DNA from: Paulinella micropora
Taxonomy: Eukaryota; Cercozoa; Imbricatea; Euglyphida
Assembly (NCBI GenBank): GCA_009731375.1
Contig: BJOX01000109.1
Span: 605,734-658,606, forward strand
DNA length: 52,873 nt
Direction: 5' to 3'
Below are positions 20,905 through 30,471 of this stretch, piece after piece; the stretch's first letter is position 1; the number at the start of each line of letters is the position of its first letter. The notes below the pieces were generated by a model. That model saw only the letters and a list, made by a program, of their open reading frames with translations, was not told the DNA's origin and did not search any database. The position numbers and the translations under genes are program-made.

Positions 20905-22000
20905 ATATTGCTTTTTGGCAATATTAATATTGCATCAATTTCAATATTAATAATGCTGTTTAGCAATATTAATATTGCATCAATGTCAATATTTTCAATA
21001 TTAATATTGCTTTGTTGCAATATTAATATTGCACACATTTCAATTTTAATATTGCTTTTTGGCAATATTAATATTGCACACATTTCAATATTAGTATTGC
21101 TTTGTGGCAATATTAATATTGCTTTTTGGCAATATTAATATTGCATACATTTCAATATTAATATTGCATTTTGGCAATATTAATATTGCATAATTTCAAT
21201 TTTAATATTTCTTTTTTGCAATATTAATATTACATACATTTCAATATTTATTATTAATATTGCTTTTTGGCAATACTAATATTTCATAAGTTCAATATTA
21301 ATATTGCTTTTTTGCAATACTAATATTGCATACATTTCAATATTAATATTGCTTTTTGGCAATATTAATATTGCATCAATTTCAATATTAATATTGCTTT
21401 TTGGCAGTATTAATATTGCATAATTTTAATATTGATATTGCTTTTTTGCAATATTAATATTGCATACATGTCAATATTAATACTGCTTTCTGGCAATATT
21501 AATATTTGCTCTTTTGCAATTTAAATATTGCATAAATGTTAATATCTAAATTGCTTTTTTGCAATATAAATATATCATTGATATTTTTATCTGTTTTAAT
21601 GTTTCTTTTCATCTGTTTTAATACATACATACATCAACATCTCTCAATATATATACATACATACATACATACACATTATTACATACATCATCAATATTTT
21701 TATCTGTTTTATGTTAATGTTTCCAGGAACAAGCATAATCTTTATATTGCTTTTTTGCAATATAAATATTAACTAAATTGCAATATTTATATTGACTTCT
21801 TGCAATATTAATATTGCATCAGATTTCAATATTAATATTGCTTTTTTGCAATATTAATACTGCAAACATTTCAATATTAATATTGCTTTCTTGCAATATC
21901 AATATTGCATACATTTCAAACTAATATTGCTTTTGTACAATATTAATGTTGCATACATTTCAATATTAATATTGCTTTTTTGCAATATTAATATTTTGCA
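20905..22000. repeat. AT-rich palindromic satellite array
   Basis: Tandem, partly degenerate units built on the 16-base palindrome GCAATATTAATATTGC, with spacers TTTTTGG or TTTTTT and CATCAATTT or CATACATTT. The full period is about 42-45 bases. Frames across it read repetitive Asn/Ile peptides and are not genes. The same unit recurs at 24110-24400, 25150-25430 and 26440-26900. Confidence 0.9.
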
Positions 22001-22011
22001 TCCGGGTGATA

Positions 22012-22714
22012 GGTGCTCCAGGGACTGCAGCTTGACTCCTGTAAACATTGCTGCGGTGAATTGTCAAGTGGGACATCCTTTGAGGGCCGAAAAGGTTTAT
22101 TCGGTCGAATTACGCACTGTTTTCCGAGAATTCTTGTCTGCAGTTACGTGGCAGAACATATACGATGCGACGGTAGGTCATACACGCGTCGTCCCTGGCA
22201 GCATGTGTTGCATTAAGTGCTCGCCTCGCTTTCGCGAAAAGATGGAACAGGACTCAATACCCGGCCTCGTCTCCATTCCAATCTTGGTAGGAGGCGATGG
22301 CCTGCCATTAAATCACGAAAAATTTGGCATATCCCGGTCGGTTTGTTTGAACACTGTCTTCAACGTGGCTTCACCATCAGTGAGAACAGAGCGCATGATA
22401 GGTTCGCTGATTGGGGGACCGGTGCTACCTTCCAGCTTGAGAACCAGCATGTGGCCGATGCGCCGCGAGCTCAGCTCTTTGTACCTTCCCTTTTGGGCAC
22501 AAGACATTCGGTCCGAAAACAAGCTCTGCCGTATCATTCTTCTCGGTGTGATGGGAGATGGACAAGGGATCAAAAAAATGGTAGGCTCGACCTGGACTGG
22601 TGCGTGGAGTTGTCCCTAGTGTAAACTCATTTTGTGGAGCTCACGAAAGGGCTTCCGCGAAACCATCCCTTCCGTACTGACCTACGGTTTGGAGAACCTT
22701 GCCGTGATGATCCA
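22012..22714 (+). pseudogene. EnSpm/CACTA (Tnp2) transposase relic, block 1
   Basis: The frame open to 22619 resembles the Tnp2 transposase domain (Transposase_21): an ILVGGDGLPLN segment, a hydrophobic LNTVFNVASP stretch, then GDGQGIKKMVGS and a GAWSCP motif, where a Cys-x-x-Cys normally follows. An in-frame TAG (22617-22619) falls just after the first Cys-Pro. A second frame then carries KGLPRNHPFR, matching the LPxNHPxR motif that follows the zinc-binding cysteines in Tnp2 proteins. It ends at CCACCAAA/GTAAGT (donor at 22715), a good 5' splice site leading into a repeat array. The enzyme would cut and paste a CACTA-type transposon; this copy is dead. Confidence 0.65.
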
Positions 22715-23190
22715 CCAAAGTAAGTATTGCCAAATGTCAATATAGTTATTGCAGATGTCAATTTAAATATTGCTCATTATCAATGCAAGTATTGCCTAAT
22801 ACCAATACACATATTGCCTAATACCAATGCAAATATTGCTTAATACCAATATACATATTGCTGAATACCAATATAAACATTGCCAAATATCAATGTAAAT
22901 ATTGCCAAATATCAATATAAAGATTGCCAAGTATCAATATAAATATTGCATAGTACCAATATAAATATTGCCAAATACCAATATAAATATTGCGGAATAC
23001 CAATATTAATAATGCTAAATATCAACGTAAATATTGCAAAATATGAATATAAATATTTCCAAATATCTATATAAATATTGCAGAATACCAAAATAGATAT
23101 TGCATAATACCATTATAAATATTGCCAAATATCAATGTAAAGATTGCAAAATATCAACATAACGATTGCCAAATATCAATATAAATATTG
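22715..23190 (+). repeat. Degenerate AATATTGCC array, probable intron
   Basis: About 17 imperfect units of the form AATATTGCCAAATATCAATATA, starting directly at a GTAAGT donor. It lies between transposase blocks 1 and 2, so it probably occupies a former intron. The acceptor is uncertain: TAG near 23205 is possible. Confidence 0.75.
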
Positions 23191-23984
23191 CCCATGGTAG
23201 ATACAAAAACCATGAGTGGTACGTCCGATACGGCCGACGCGGAGAAGCCATGAACGCCAACCTGCTTGAAGATCAGAAGGCAAAGCACATCAAAGGTGTG
23301 AAGTACCTTGCCGCTTTAAGTGGTGTTCCTGGTTTCGATGTAGCACGTGATTTCTTCCTGGACCTAATGCACCTTATTTGGAACCTGTTCCAGCATTTCA
23401 TCCGAATGACTTGGCAGCAAACACAGGCATAAACCAACAACCAGAAGAGTAAAGGACACAAGGTGAAGCCGTTACCACGTTTCCACATACGGAAGCAGCA
23501 AGCAGGAGAAGATTTCCAGGAATATCAAACAGCAATGCGGGAAGCCAAGCAGAAGCACGACCGGGACACAAAGTTGGTCGAGCAGGCTCTGATCGACTAT
23601 CAAGAGCTGGGTTTGGATGCAGCCGCCAGGTGCGAAGTTTGCAACAGGTGTATAAATATAATGGCTCCGAGAGGTGTGAAGGGTACAGGGTCACCCTATG
23701 GTAACTTTGGATCATTTAAATCTGCGGACGCAAGCTTTCTTTTCAAGTACTGCCCTTGGATTTTCGACGGCATTGACGATATCAAGGCAACACGACTTGC
23801 GACTATAAAAAGAATATTTCTGGTGGCACGTCTCTGCATGAGGCGCACACTTCCGGCCGACGTTAAGGAAAAGATTGGGCTTTTCTTCACCGAGCAGGTT
23901 ACTACCTTGTACGTTGTAATTTACCCTCTGTTGCGTCAAAAGATCAAGGCGGAGTTGTGGAACTCCACCTTGATCTTTTGACGC
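23190..23984 (+). pseudogene. EnSpm/CACTA (Tnp2) transposase relic, block 2
   Basis: One reading frame runs from about 23190 to 23979 with a single in-frame TAA at 23430-23432. Before it, LSGVPGFDVARDFFLDLMHL matches the Tnp2 region around a conserved Asp-x-Met-His. After it come a Lys/Gln-rich helical stretch and a segment with GTGSPYGNFGSFKSADASF and a hydrophobic ATRLATIKRIFLVARLCM. The last part of the block is a 24-base hairpin (23933-23984). Order and spacing fit the middle of a Tnp2 transposase. The stop shows it is inactive unless read through. Confidence 0.6.
23933..23984. repeat. 24-bp near-perfect hairpin
   Basis: Arms 23933-23956 and 23961-23984 are inverted repeats of 24 bases with one mismatch and a 4-base GTGG loop. 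A second, weaker hairpin follows with arms 24034-24053 and 24079-24098 (18 of 20 matching). Confidence 0.9.
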
Positions 23985-24109
23985 CCGTCATCTGTCGATG
24001 CTCCCAACATGCGCTCAGCAAATATTTGGGATCGGAAGATCATGTACGTACGATCTCTGTTGATTGGGAAGAAATCTCTCGTACATACAGGATCTTCCAT
24101 CGACCAGTC

Positions 24110-24500
24110 TATCAATATTGCATCAATTTCAATATTAATATTGCTTTTTGGCAATATTAATATTGCATCAATTTCAATATTAATTTTGCTTTTTAGCCAT
24201 ATTAATATTGCATCAATTTCAATATTAATATTGCCTTTGCAATATTAATATTGCACGATTTCAATATTAATATTGCTTTTTTGCAATATTAATATTGCAT
24301 AATTTCAATATTAATATTGCTTTTTGCAATATTAATATTGCATAAATTTCAATATTAATATTGTTTTTTTTGCCCAAATGTTAATATTAATATTGCTGTT
24401 CAAAATACAAATATTGACAATATTTCAATACTTGTATTGCCATTTTGAAACATAAATATTGACATTCATTTTATATATTGCTTTTGGTATATTGATCCAG
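24110..24500. repeat. AT palindrome array between transposase blocks 2 and 3
   Basis: The same CAATATTAATATTGC-based units as at 20905-22000. It separates block 2 from block 3 and again sits where an intron would be. TTTTGGTAG at about 24519-24527 is a possible acceptor. Confidence 0.8.
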
Positions 24501-24527
24501 TAATGATATCAGTTGTTATTTTGGTAG

Positions 24528-25135
24528 GTGGTGGAAATTGCACATGGTATACCCAAGACGGAACATACGTACTGGCTGCATCAGTTTGCCTGCAAAGTAA
24601 TCAAACAGATGGCTGAGTGGGGCCCACTGCCTGACGTGGCTGCTTTTGATTTAGAGCGTGAAGGAGGAGAAAGTAAAAAACAAGTGCACACCTCCAACGA
24701 GCCAGAGAAGATTTTCATAAAGCGTTGGCAGCAAAAGGCAGTAACGTCCTTTTCGGCTCTGGGAGAAGCTGCAATGATATCAAAGAAAAGAGAGTCTTTG
24801 CTGACCTGGAGATCGCCCGATCCTACGGAGGGAGAGATGTAAACTTTGCACAGACTGGATACGAAATGATTTGGCCCAGGAAGAAAAGATTTCTGAAACC
24901 TAAGGAAAGCGCGGAGACGGTACGATTTGTCGCATCCTGCTGGGAAAAAATTCCGCAATGGCAGCATCTGTCTGCGCAGCCGCATTTTGAGAAGGAAGAG
25001 ATGCTGCTGTGCAGGAAAGTCTGCATCAAAGGAGTGCAGATGTCTTGTACCACAAATGCACGAGGACAACTGTTTGCAGGTGGAAACAGCTCATTGCTGA
25101 TAATTTTTGTTGCCCGCTTTTCTCCATATTTATGT
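24528..25135 (+). pseudogene. EnSpm/CACTA transposase relic, block 3 (DUF4218-like)
   Basis: The first frame (to 24842) reads a DUF4218-like segment: a WLHQF/IKQMAEWGPLP stretch and then FDLEREGGESKK, comparable to the GPxxxxxxFxxERxxGxLK pattern that follows Tnp2 in EnSpm/CACTA transposases. After the stop at 24842 a second frame continues protein-like to about 25135, including a KGVQMSCTTNARGQ segment that resembles the C-terminal part of these proteins. At least one frameshift lies between them, near 24780-24842. Confidence 0.6.
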
Positions 25136-25149
25136 TGCTTATGTCGCTT

Positions 25150-25432
25150 TTTACTAAACTTCAATATTTATGTTGCTTTTGTACAATATAAATATTGATT
25201 GAATTTCAATATTTATATTGATTCACTGCAATGTAAATATTGAAGATGTTGCAATATTAATATTGCTTGTTTGCGATATAAATATTGACTAAATGTCAAT
25301 ACTTATATTGCTTTTTTGAAATATAAATATTCACTTAATCTCAATATTTATATTGCTAAAAAAGCAATATAAATATTGCACAGATTTCAGTATTTATATT
25401 GCTTTTCTGTAATATAAATATTAACTAAAATG
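25150..25432. repeat. AT-rich array between transposase blocks 3 and 4
   Basis: Units of the AATATTTATATTGC / AATATAAATATTGA type. It ends just before TTTGCAG/GTGGC at 25434-25440, a good splice acceptor. The same TTTGCAGGTGG string also occurs near 25073, at the end of block 3. Confidence 0.8.
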
Positions 25433-25440
25433 TTTGCAGG

Positions 25441-26054
25441 TGGCAGCAGCGTCCTGACTCTTGATGGGAAAAGTTTGAAGTGCATTTTCGAAGATGCCTA
25501 CTCACAATTTCTTTTTTGTCGGTAATGAGCGACCGTATGCCGCGTGCGTGGAATACTACGTTCGTTTATCATTTGATTCAGCGCTGTCTCAGAGTTCTGT
25601 TGACTTGGCAAGAGTACAACTTTTTCAGGCAATCCCATACGAAAACGAGCGTTTGATATCTATCTGTGACTCAAGTTTGCAAAAACCAACTTTGACATTC
25701 CTGCCGCTGTGCTACTTGAAAGAGCCGTGCATGGTGGCACCAGTTCCGTTGCAAGCGCGGCGATGGTTTTTCATACAGGTGGATCAGACGCAGTACTTAC
25801 CACACAGCCTGCAGCAACAGCTGCAACAACAACAACAACAACATCAGCAACATCAACAACGACAACCGCAACAACCACAGCAGCAACAACGACAACCGCA
25901 GCAACCACAGCAGCAACAAGGACAACAACAACAACACCAACAACAGCAGCAGTTGCAAGTTGTAGATTTAGAGGAAACAGACGAAGAGGAAGAACAACAA
26001 CATCAGCAACATCAACAAGAACAACCGCAACAACCACAGCAGCATGCGCAATAG
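25441..26054 (+). pseudogene. EnSpm/CACTA transposase relic, block 4, with polyQ tail
   Basis: The frame from 25494 to a TAG at 26052 encodes a C-terminal transposase-like segment (YAACVEYYVRLSF, VQLFQAIPY, then FLPLCYLKEPCMVAP and RRWFFIQ) followed by a long Gln/His/Pro tract and the motif VVDLEETDEEEE. After the stop a second frame repeats the motif as VVDLDDTDEEEE and continues basic (to about 26129). VVDL next to an acidic run resembles a SUMO-interaction motif. The polyQ part derives from CAA/CAG repeats and may not be functional. The bases 25441-25493 are open in a different frame. Confidence 0.5.
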
Positions 26055-26128
26055 GAAGTTGTAGATTTAGACGACACAGACGAAGAGGAAGAAAAAAAAA
26101 GAACACGTAAGAGGAGGACCCGCACGAG

Positions 26129-26295
26129 ATGAAGAAGAAGAAGAAGAAGAAGAAGAAGAAGAAGAAGAGAAGAAGAAGAACAAGAACAAGAACAAGAAGA
26201 ACAAGAAGAAGAACAAGAAGAAAACAAAGAAGAAAAACAAGAAGAAGAAGAAGAAGAAGAAGAAGAAGAAGAAGAAGAAGAAGAAGAAGAAGAAC
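26129..26295. repeat. GAA/GAAC trinucleotide array
   Basis: A purine-rich GAA array with GAAC interruptions, directly after the transposase relic. Open frames across it are repeat translations. Confidence 0.95.
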
Positions 26296-26623
26296 CTGTC
26301 CTATCCCTTCGTGAATAAAATCAATATACATATTGAAAAAGTACAATATTAATATTAAAATTATGCAATATAAATAATGCAGTTTTACAATATAAATTGT
26401 TTTTAATATAAATATTGCAAATAAGCAATATAATTATTGCAATATTAATATTGCTTTTTGCAATATTAATATTGCATACATTTTAATATTAATATTGCTT
26501 AATATTGCTTTTTGGCAATATTAATATTGCATACATTTCAATAGTAATATTGCTTTTTTGGAATATTAATATTGCATCAATTTCAATATTAATATTGCTT
26601 TTTGCGATTTTACATGTCAGTTC

Positions 26624-26687
26624 GAAACGATTGGAAACATAACAAACATTTCCCGGGAAGAAATTTTGTTATATTTCCAATTGTTTC
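26624..26687. repeat. Hairpin around CCCGGG, copy 1
   Basis: Arms start GAAACGATTGGAAACATAAC and end GTTATATTTCCAATTGTTTC, about 27 paired positions with two mismatches and one bulge. Confidence 0.8.
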
Positions 26688-26912
26688 AGACGGGCCCTCA
26701 CATCAGTTGTTATATAATTATTGCAATATTAATATTGCCTTTTTGCAATATTATTAAATAATATTGCATACATTTCAATATTAATATTTCTTAATATTGC
26801 TTTTTGCAATAATAATATTGCATACATTTCAATGTTAATATTGATTGTTAGCAATATTAATATTGCATCAATTTCAATATTAATATTGTTTTTTTTGTTG
26901 TTGTGATTTTAC

Positions 26913-26977
26913 GAAACGATTGGAAACATAACAAGCATTTCCCGGGAAGAAATTTTTGTTATATTTCCTATTGTTTC
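26913..26977. repeat. Hairpin around CCCGGG, copy 2
   Basis: Same structure as the copy at 26624-26687 with a few substitutions. The shared flank downstream is CAGACGGGCCCTCACAT. Confidence 0.8.
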
Positions 26978-27135
26978 AGACGGGCCCTCACATGCAGTTG
27001 TTTCTGAACATTCAATATTTATATTGAAAAGATGCAATATTTGCATTGCTTGATTTTAATATAAATATTGTAGTTTTTCAATATTAATATTGTTTTAAAA
27101 TCAGTATTAGTATTGCATAAAATCAATATTAGTAT

Positions 27136-27545
27136 TGTATTTTTTTAATATATTTTTTTCAACTTCGCGTGAAAATACTTGAAAACTAGTGACAATAATG
27201 GTGCAAGATTTATATTGGAGCAAAATCAATAATTTTTTTTTTGCCTTGGTTTCATAAAAATTTTCGATAAAAAAGTCAATATTTTTTTTGGAAATATTGA
27301 TTTCAAAATCAATATATTTTTTTTTTGGGAAAAAGATATTGATTTTGAATCAAGACTAAATATTGAAAAATCAATTTTTTTTAAAAAAATATTAGTATTG
27401 ATGAAAATCAATATTCGCACTCCGGTGCATATATATAGCAAGCCTGCGTGCCGTTCTCCTCGCTTCGGAGGGTTTTGAGACAGCACGACGACGGCCTCAC
27501 ATATAAGGTTCAGTGAAATGCTCACATATAAGGTTCAGTGAAATG
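27136..27545. other. AT-rich spacer with short tandem duplication
   Basis: Mostly AT-rich sequence without a credible gene. At 27496-27545 the 25-base unit CTCACATATAAGGTTCAGTG... occurs twice in tandem. Confidence 0.6.
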
Positions 27546-27642
27546 TTTGTGAAGTACTAGTGTCTGTGTGTGTGCACCTAGGGCCTTGACGTGGGTGTGT
27601 GTGGACGTGTGTGTGTGTGTGCGTGTGTGTCTGTTTAAATTT

Positions 27643-27680
<38 letters not shown>

Positions 27681-27920
27681 CGTGTGTGTGTGTGTCTGTG
27701 TCTGTGTCGACGTCTGTGTGGGTGGTTGGGTGGGAATGGGTGGGTGGGTGTGGGCCGGGTGCGTGCACGTGATCATGAGTATACGTACTCACGTGGATGC
27801 ATATGGGCCCGGGTGGGTGTGCACGCGCACGTGTACATGTACATGTGTGTGTGTGTGTATGTGTGTGTGTGTGTACATGTATGTGTGTGTACATGTGTGT
27901 GTGTGTGTGTGTGTGAGAAG
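27546..27920. repeat. GT-rich microsatellite next to the provirus edge
   Basis: Long GT/GTGC/GTAC tracts. They end at about 27915, where AT-rich provirus sequence begins, so the left end of the integrated element lies at or just after this array. No terminal inverted repeat can be assigned here. Confidence 0.9.
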
Positions 27921-28056
27921 ATGATTACCCTTTTTTTAGGGTCATTTTCAAGAAAATGCCCTCTAAGAAAAGGGTCTTTCGGACCAAATCTCCAAAAATC
28001 AACAAACAAGAGGAAATCAAGAGGAAATCAAGTAGAAATCAAAAAGGAAGAAGGAA

Positions 28057-29013
28057 TTATTTTCTTTTTCTTTTACTTTGTATTATATTACCATTATCAA
28101 TATCTTCTCGTTTCAACAGTTCTCTTCTTCTCTTCTCTTTCGTTATTTCTTTAACTTGTTCTTTTATTTGTTTTTCTTCGTCAGCTGGTTTGTCAAACTT
28201 AGTCTTCAATAATTCGCGAGGACTTACTAGCTCATCCGAATTTAATATTAACTTGAAACCCTTTCTTCCAACGACGGTGTAAATCTGCTTACTGTATTGC
28301 TTTCCACCCTTTGAAAATAAATGTCTTTTCAACTCACGGCGCACCCTATCACCCTTTTCGAATTCGTCAATTAAATGGTCGCGGTCAATTGGTTGTTTAT
28401 TTTTATTTACTCCCTTAAATACATCTATCGGTCTAGCTTGAATTGTTCTATGAAACTGCATATTATAAGCATCAACCATATCATAAATGTAAGTAAGCCA
28501 GTCAAAATCGCCGTTAGTTTCAAATAGTATGTCAAGCCACCGTCTAATAGTTCGTATAACCCTATCTACGATAGCAAGCGCCCGGTGGTCTCCTATTTCA
28601 ACAGTCCGGTGTTCGACGTTGTTCTCTCTGAAATAATCTTTAACCGCACCTTTGTATTCACTTCCACTGTCAGTTGTAATACTCTCCGGTGTGTAAGGTA
28701 TTGATTTTAAAGCTAAATAAACTTCCTTAGCAGTTTTATTTTTAAGTGGTTTAATGATTAAAAATCTACTATGACAATCTATCCAGAAAAGCAACCAAGA
28801 ATATTTTTTATTCCCTTTCTTGTCTTTAAGTTTGGACATATCCGCCAAATATACAAATACTTGTTTAAGTGGTTTGTCTGCCCATATCGTATTCCATTTA
28901 TCAGTAGGTAATCTTTTTTGGTAATGTATTTCAAGTGCTTGCTGTTCCTTTCTTTCATCTTCCTCCACAACTTCATCTGTATTGTTTCCTGTATTACTAT
29001 GTTTGTAATCCAT
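28057..29013 (-). CDS. Retroviral-type (rve) integrase of the polinton-like element
   Basis: A 318-residue protein. The catalytic core is recognisable from Asp58 (LADMSKL), the LLFWIDCHSRF strand, Asp115 in TTDSGSEY and the helix IVDRVIRTIRR, where Asp150 stands in place of the usual catalytic Glu (spacing of 34 residues). The C-terminal third reads FEKGDRVRR, HLFSKGGKQYSKQIYTVVGR and a final ELL segment, like the SH3-type C-terminal domain of Polinton integrases. A complete N-terminal HHCC zinc domain is not visible, so the protein may be N-terminally short. The enzyme would insert the viral DNA into host DNA. It is the leftmost gene of the element, transcribed leftward. Confidence 0.85.
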   Translation of the reverse strand: MDYKHSNTGNNTDEVVEEDERKEQQALEIHYQKRLPTDKWNTIWADKPLKQVFVYLADMSKLKDKKGNKKYSWLLFWIDCHSRFLIIKPLKNKTAKEVYLALKSIPYTPESITTDSGSEYKGAVKDYFRENNVEHRTVEIGDHRALAIVDRVIRTIRRWLDILFETNGDFDWLTYIYDMVDAYNMQFHRTIQARPIDVFKGVNKNKQPIDRDHLIDEFEKGDRVRRELKRHLFSKGGKQYSKQIYTVVGRKGFKLILNSDELVSPRELLKTKFDKPADEEKQIKEQVKEITKEKRRRELLKREDIDNGNIIQSKRKRK

Positions 29014-29072
29014 CTAATACTTTATAACACCTAACGCTTTACCGCCTACAGCGATAGATGTATCCTTGTATA

Positions 29073-29246
29073 TTAATCTTTCTTTTTTTCTATTTCAAAA
29101 TAATAATTAGAACAGAATTCATAGGTATAAAATCGGTCGAATGTATCGTCAATCGCTGTAATCTGTCTGCTCGCTAAACACAGACTTAATCCACACACAT
29201 AACAACTATCGAAGTCATACATACGATGATTATATAGATAGTCCAT
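29073..29246 (-). CDS. Small Cys-containing protein, 57 residues
   Basis: A short frame from ATG at 29246 to TAA at 29073, with CYVCGLSLC near the middle and another Cys further on. The frame is also open upstream of the ATG (LPLDVRFHI) but without a start. It may be a small zinc-binding protein of the element, or a remnant of a longer one. No family is recognised. It is co-oriented with the integrase gene and ends 60 bases upstream of it. Confidence 0.4.
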   Translation of the reverse strand: MDYLYNHRMYDFDSCYVCGLSLCLASRQITAIDDTFDRFYTYEFCSNYYFEIEKKKD

Positions 29247-29313
29247 AATGTGAAAACGGACATCGAGCGGTAAATTTTTATATTATTAATTATTTTTTTC
29301 ATATTTATATAAA

Positions 29314-29896
29314 ATGCCGACGGTAAAAGTTATCAGAAAAAACTGGGAGAAGCTAAGAGACATAAATGTCCTCCAATAAGCAAACTAAAGAAAGAACAGT
29401 TGATTAAACTAGTAGAACACTATGGAGTTGATTTAACAGAAGCACAAAAAAGAAATTCAAGAAAGCTACGCCAAAACCTCCGCCGAAGTTTAAAGCACCA
29501 GGTAAAAAAGAAACTAATATCAAAGTTAATACTATAAAGGTAAAGAAACCAGCAAAGAAAACTAAAAAGAAAGAAGTTGTTGGAATGTATGATGAAGAAC
29601 ACAAATTATATCGTCGGCTAGAAGAAAAGGCTATGAAGATAAGTGGAGAAATAAAAGAAACTATTAGATTACTTAGGACAATGCCGACATATGCTGGGTC
29701 TGACAAAAAATCTATCGATGAACTCAAAAAGAAATATCAAAATTTCAAAGAGAAAAAAATTGACAAAATTCTCGGCAAAATAGTCAAATTGAAAGCAGAA
29801 GACACATCATCTTTTAAAATATTTAATTTCGTTCCGCTGGTTAATTATTCAAAAGAATTAGAAGATAAATTTAAACAACAATATTTAAAACTTTAA
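29314..29896 (+). pseudogene. Lys-rich viral protein gene broken by two frameshifts
   Basis: An ATG at 29314 (MPTVKVIRK) opens a frame that stops after 21 codons. A second frame from about 29343 reads KRHKCPPISKLKKEQLIKLV and on to about 29455, and a third frame from about 29444 continues to the stop at 29896. The two switches fall at or next to A-runs (about 29336-29343 and 29446-29452). Read across both, it would be one basic protein of about 190 residues with a SAP-like start (a CPPxSKLKKxxLIxL pattern), a Lys/Pro linker and a helical C-terminus. Function unknown. The A-run location fits either sequencing error or decay. An ATTATTTTTTTC motif ends 13 bases upstream of the ATG. Confidence 0.55.
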
Positions 29897-30403
29897 AAAC
29901 ATTTTTGAAACATCATTACTTTCTTTTTTTGACTTCTCTGGATGTCCCGCATAAACATTGACATTAACTCGGCTAGACTTCTTACCACCCTTCTTAGGCT
30001 TAGGCTCTTCTTCCTCACTTTCGCTTTCGCTATCCTCGCTCTCGTCTAATTCAGGCAGTTTCTTTTTTACCACTTTCTTCACCTTCTTCTGTTTGGCTTT
30101 AAGTTTCATACCCGCAACCCGTTGGGCAACGATATCTACAAAGTCGTGTTCAACCTCTTCATCGCTTTCACTGCTTTCCTCACTTATCTCACCGTCCCGT
30201 CCCTCAATCATATCCTTCGCCAACTGCTTCTTAGTGATGTGGTCTATCTTTTTATCATTGTTCATTTCTTTCGCATTCTTAGCCTCTTCCTCCGCTAGTA
30301 ATTCCCTTGCCCTCTCAATCTTTCTTTGCCTCGCATACCGTTTCTTCATTACAGTCGCTTTTTCAAGGTTCTTTATAGCAATCTCTCTATTTCCTCTCGG
30401 CAT
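29885..30403 (-). CDS. Charged protein of unknown function
   Basis: 172 residues from the ATG at 30403 (MPRGNREIAIKN); the frame is open further upstream, but that part is hydrophobic and overlaps the promoter spacer. The N-terminal half is basic and helical (a probable coiled coil), the middle has acidic Ser/Asp/Glu runs and a KAKQKKVKKVVKKK stretch, and the C-terminus is Lys/Ser rich. I recognise no family. It overlaps the end of the preceding plus-strand gene by 12 bases and is divergent from the fibre gene, with a 68-base AT-rich spacer between the two ATGs that probably holds both promoters. Confidence 0.6.
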   Translation of the reverse strand: MPRGNREIAIKNLEKATVMKKRYARQRKIERARELLAEEEAKNAKEMNNDKKIDHITKKQLAKDMIEGRDGEISEESSESDEEVEHDFVDIVAQRVAGMKLKAKQKKVKKVVKKKLPELDESEDSESESEEEEPKPKKGGKKSSRVNVNVYAGHPEKSKKESNDVSKMFLKF

Positions 30404-30471
30404 TTTTGGATGTATATCTAACCAAAAATAATTTTTTATCGGATTAATTATTATCCAAAATATATATATCA

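Larger units (their letters stand above)
26320..27135. repeat. AT palindrome array with two embedded hairpins
   Basis: Further CAATATTAATATTGC-type units, interrupted by two copies of a roughly 100-bp sequence (about 26606-26711 and 26903-27003), each holding a long imperfect hairpin around CCCGGG. Confidence 0.85.

Noticed and set aside
20905-22000. Regularly spaced repeats that look CRISPR-like
   Set aside because: The units and spacers are both repetitive and palindromic, spacers are short and non-unique, the context is eukaryotic and there are no cas genes.
22217-22624. Alternative 135-codon frame within transposase block 1
   Set aside because: The other frame carries the Tnp2-like motifs; this one starts at GTG and has no recognisable domain.
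27546-27920. GT array as terminal repeat of the provirus
   Set aside because: It is a simple microsatellite and has no inverted counterpart at the right edge, which is truncated.
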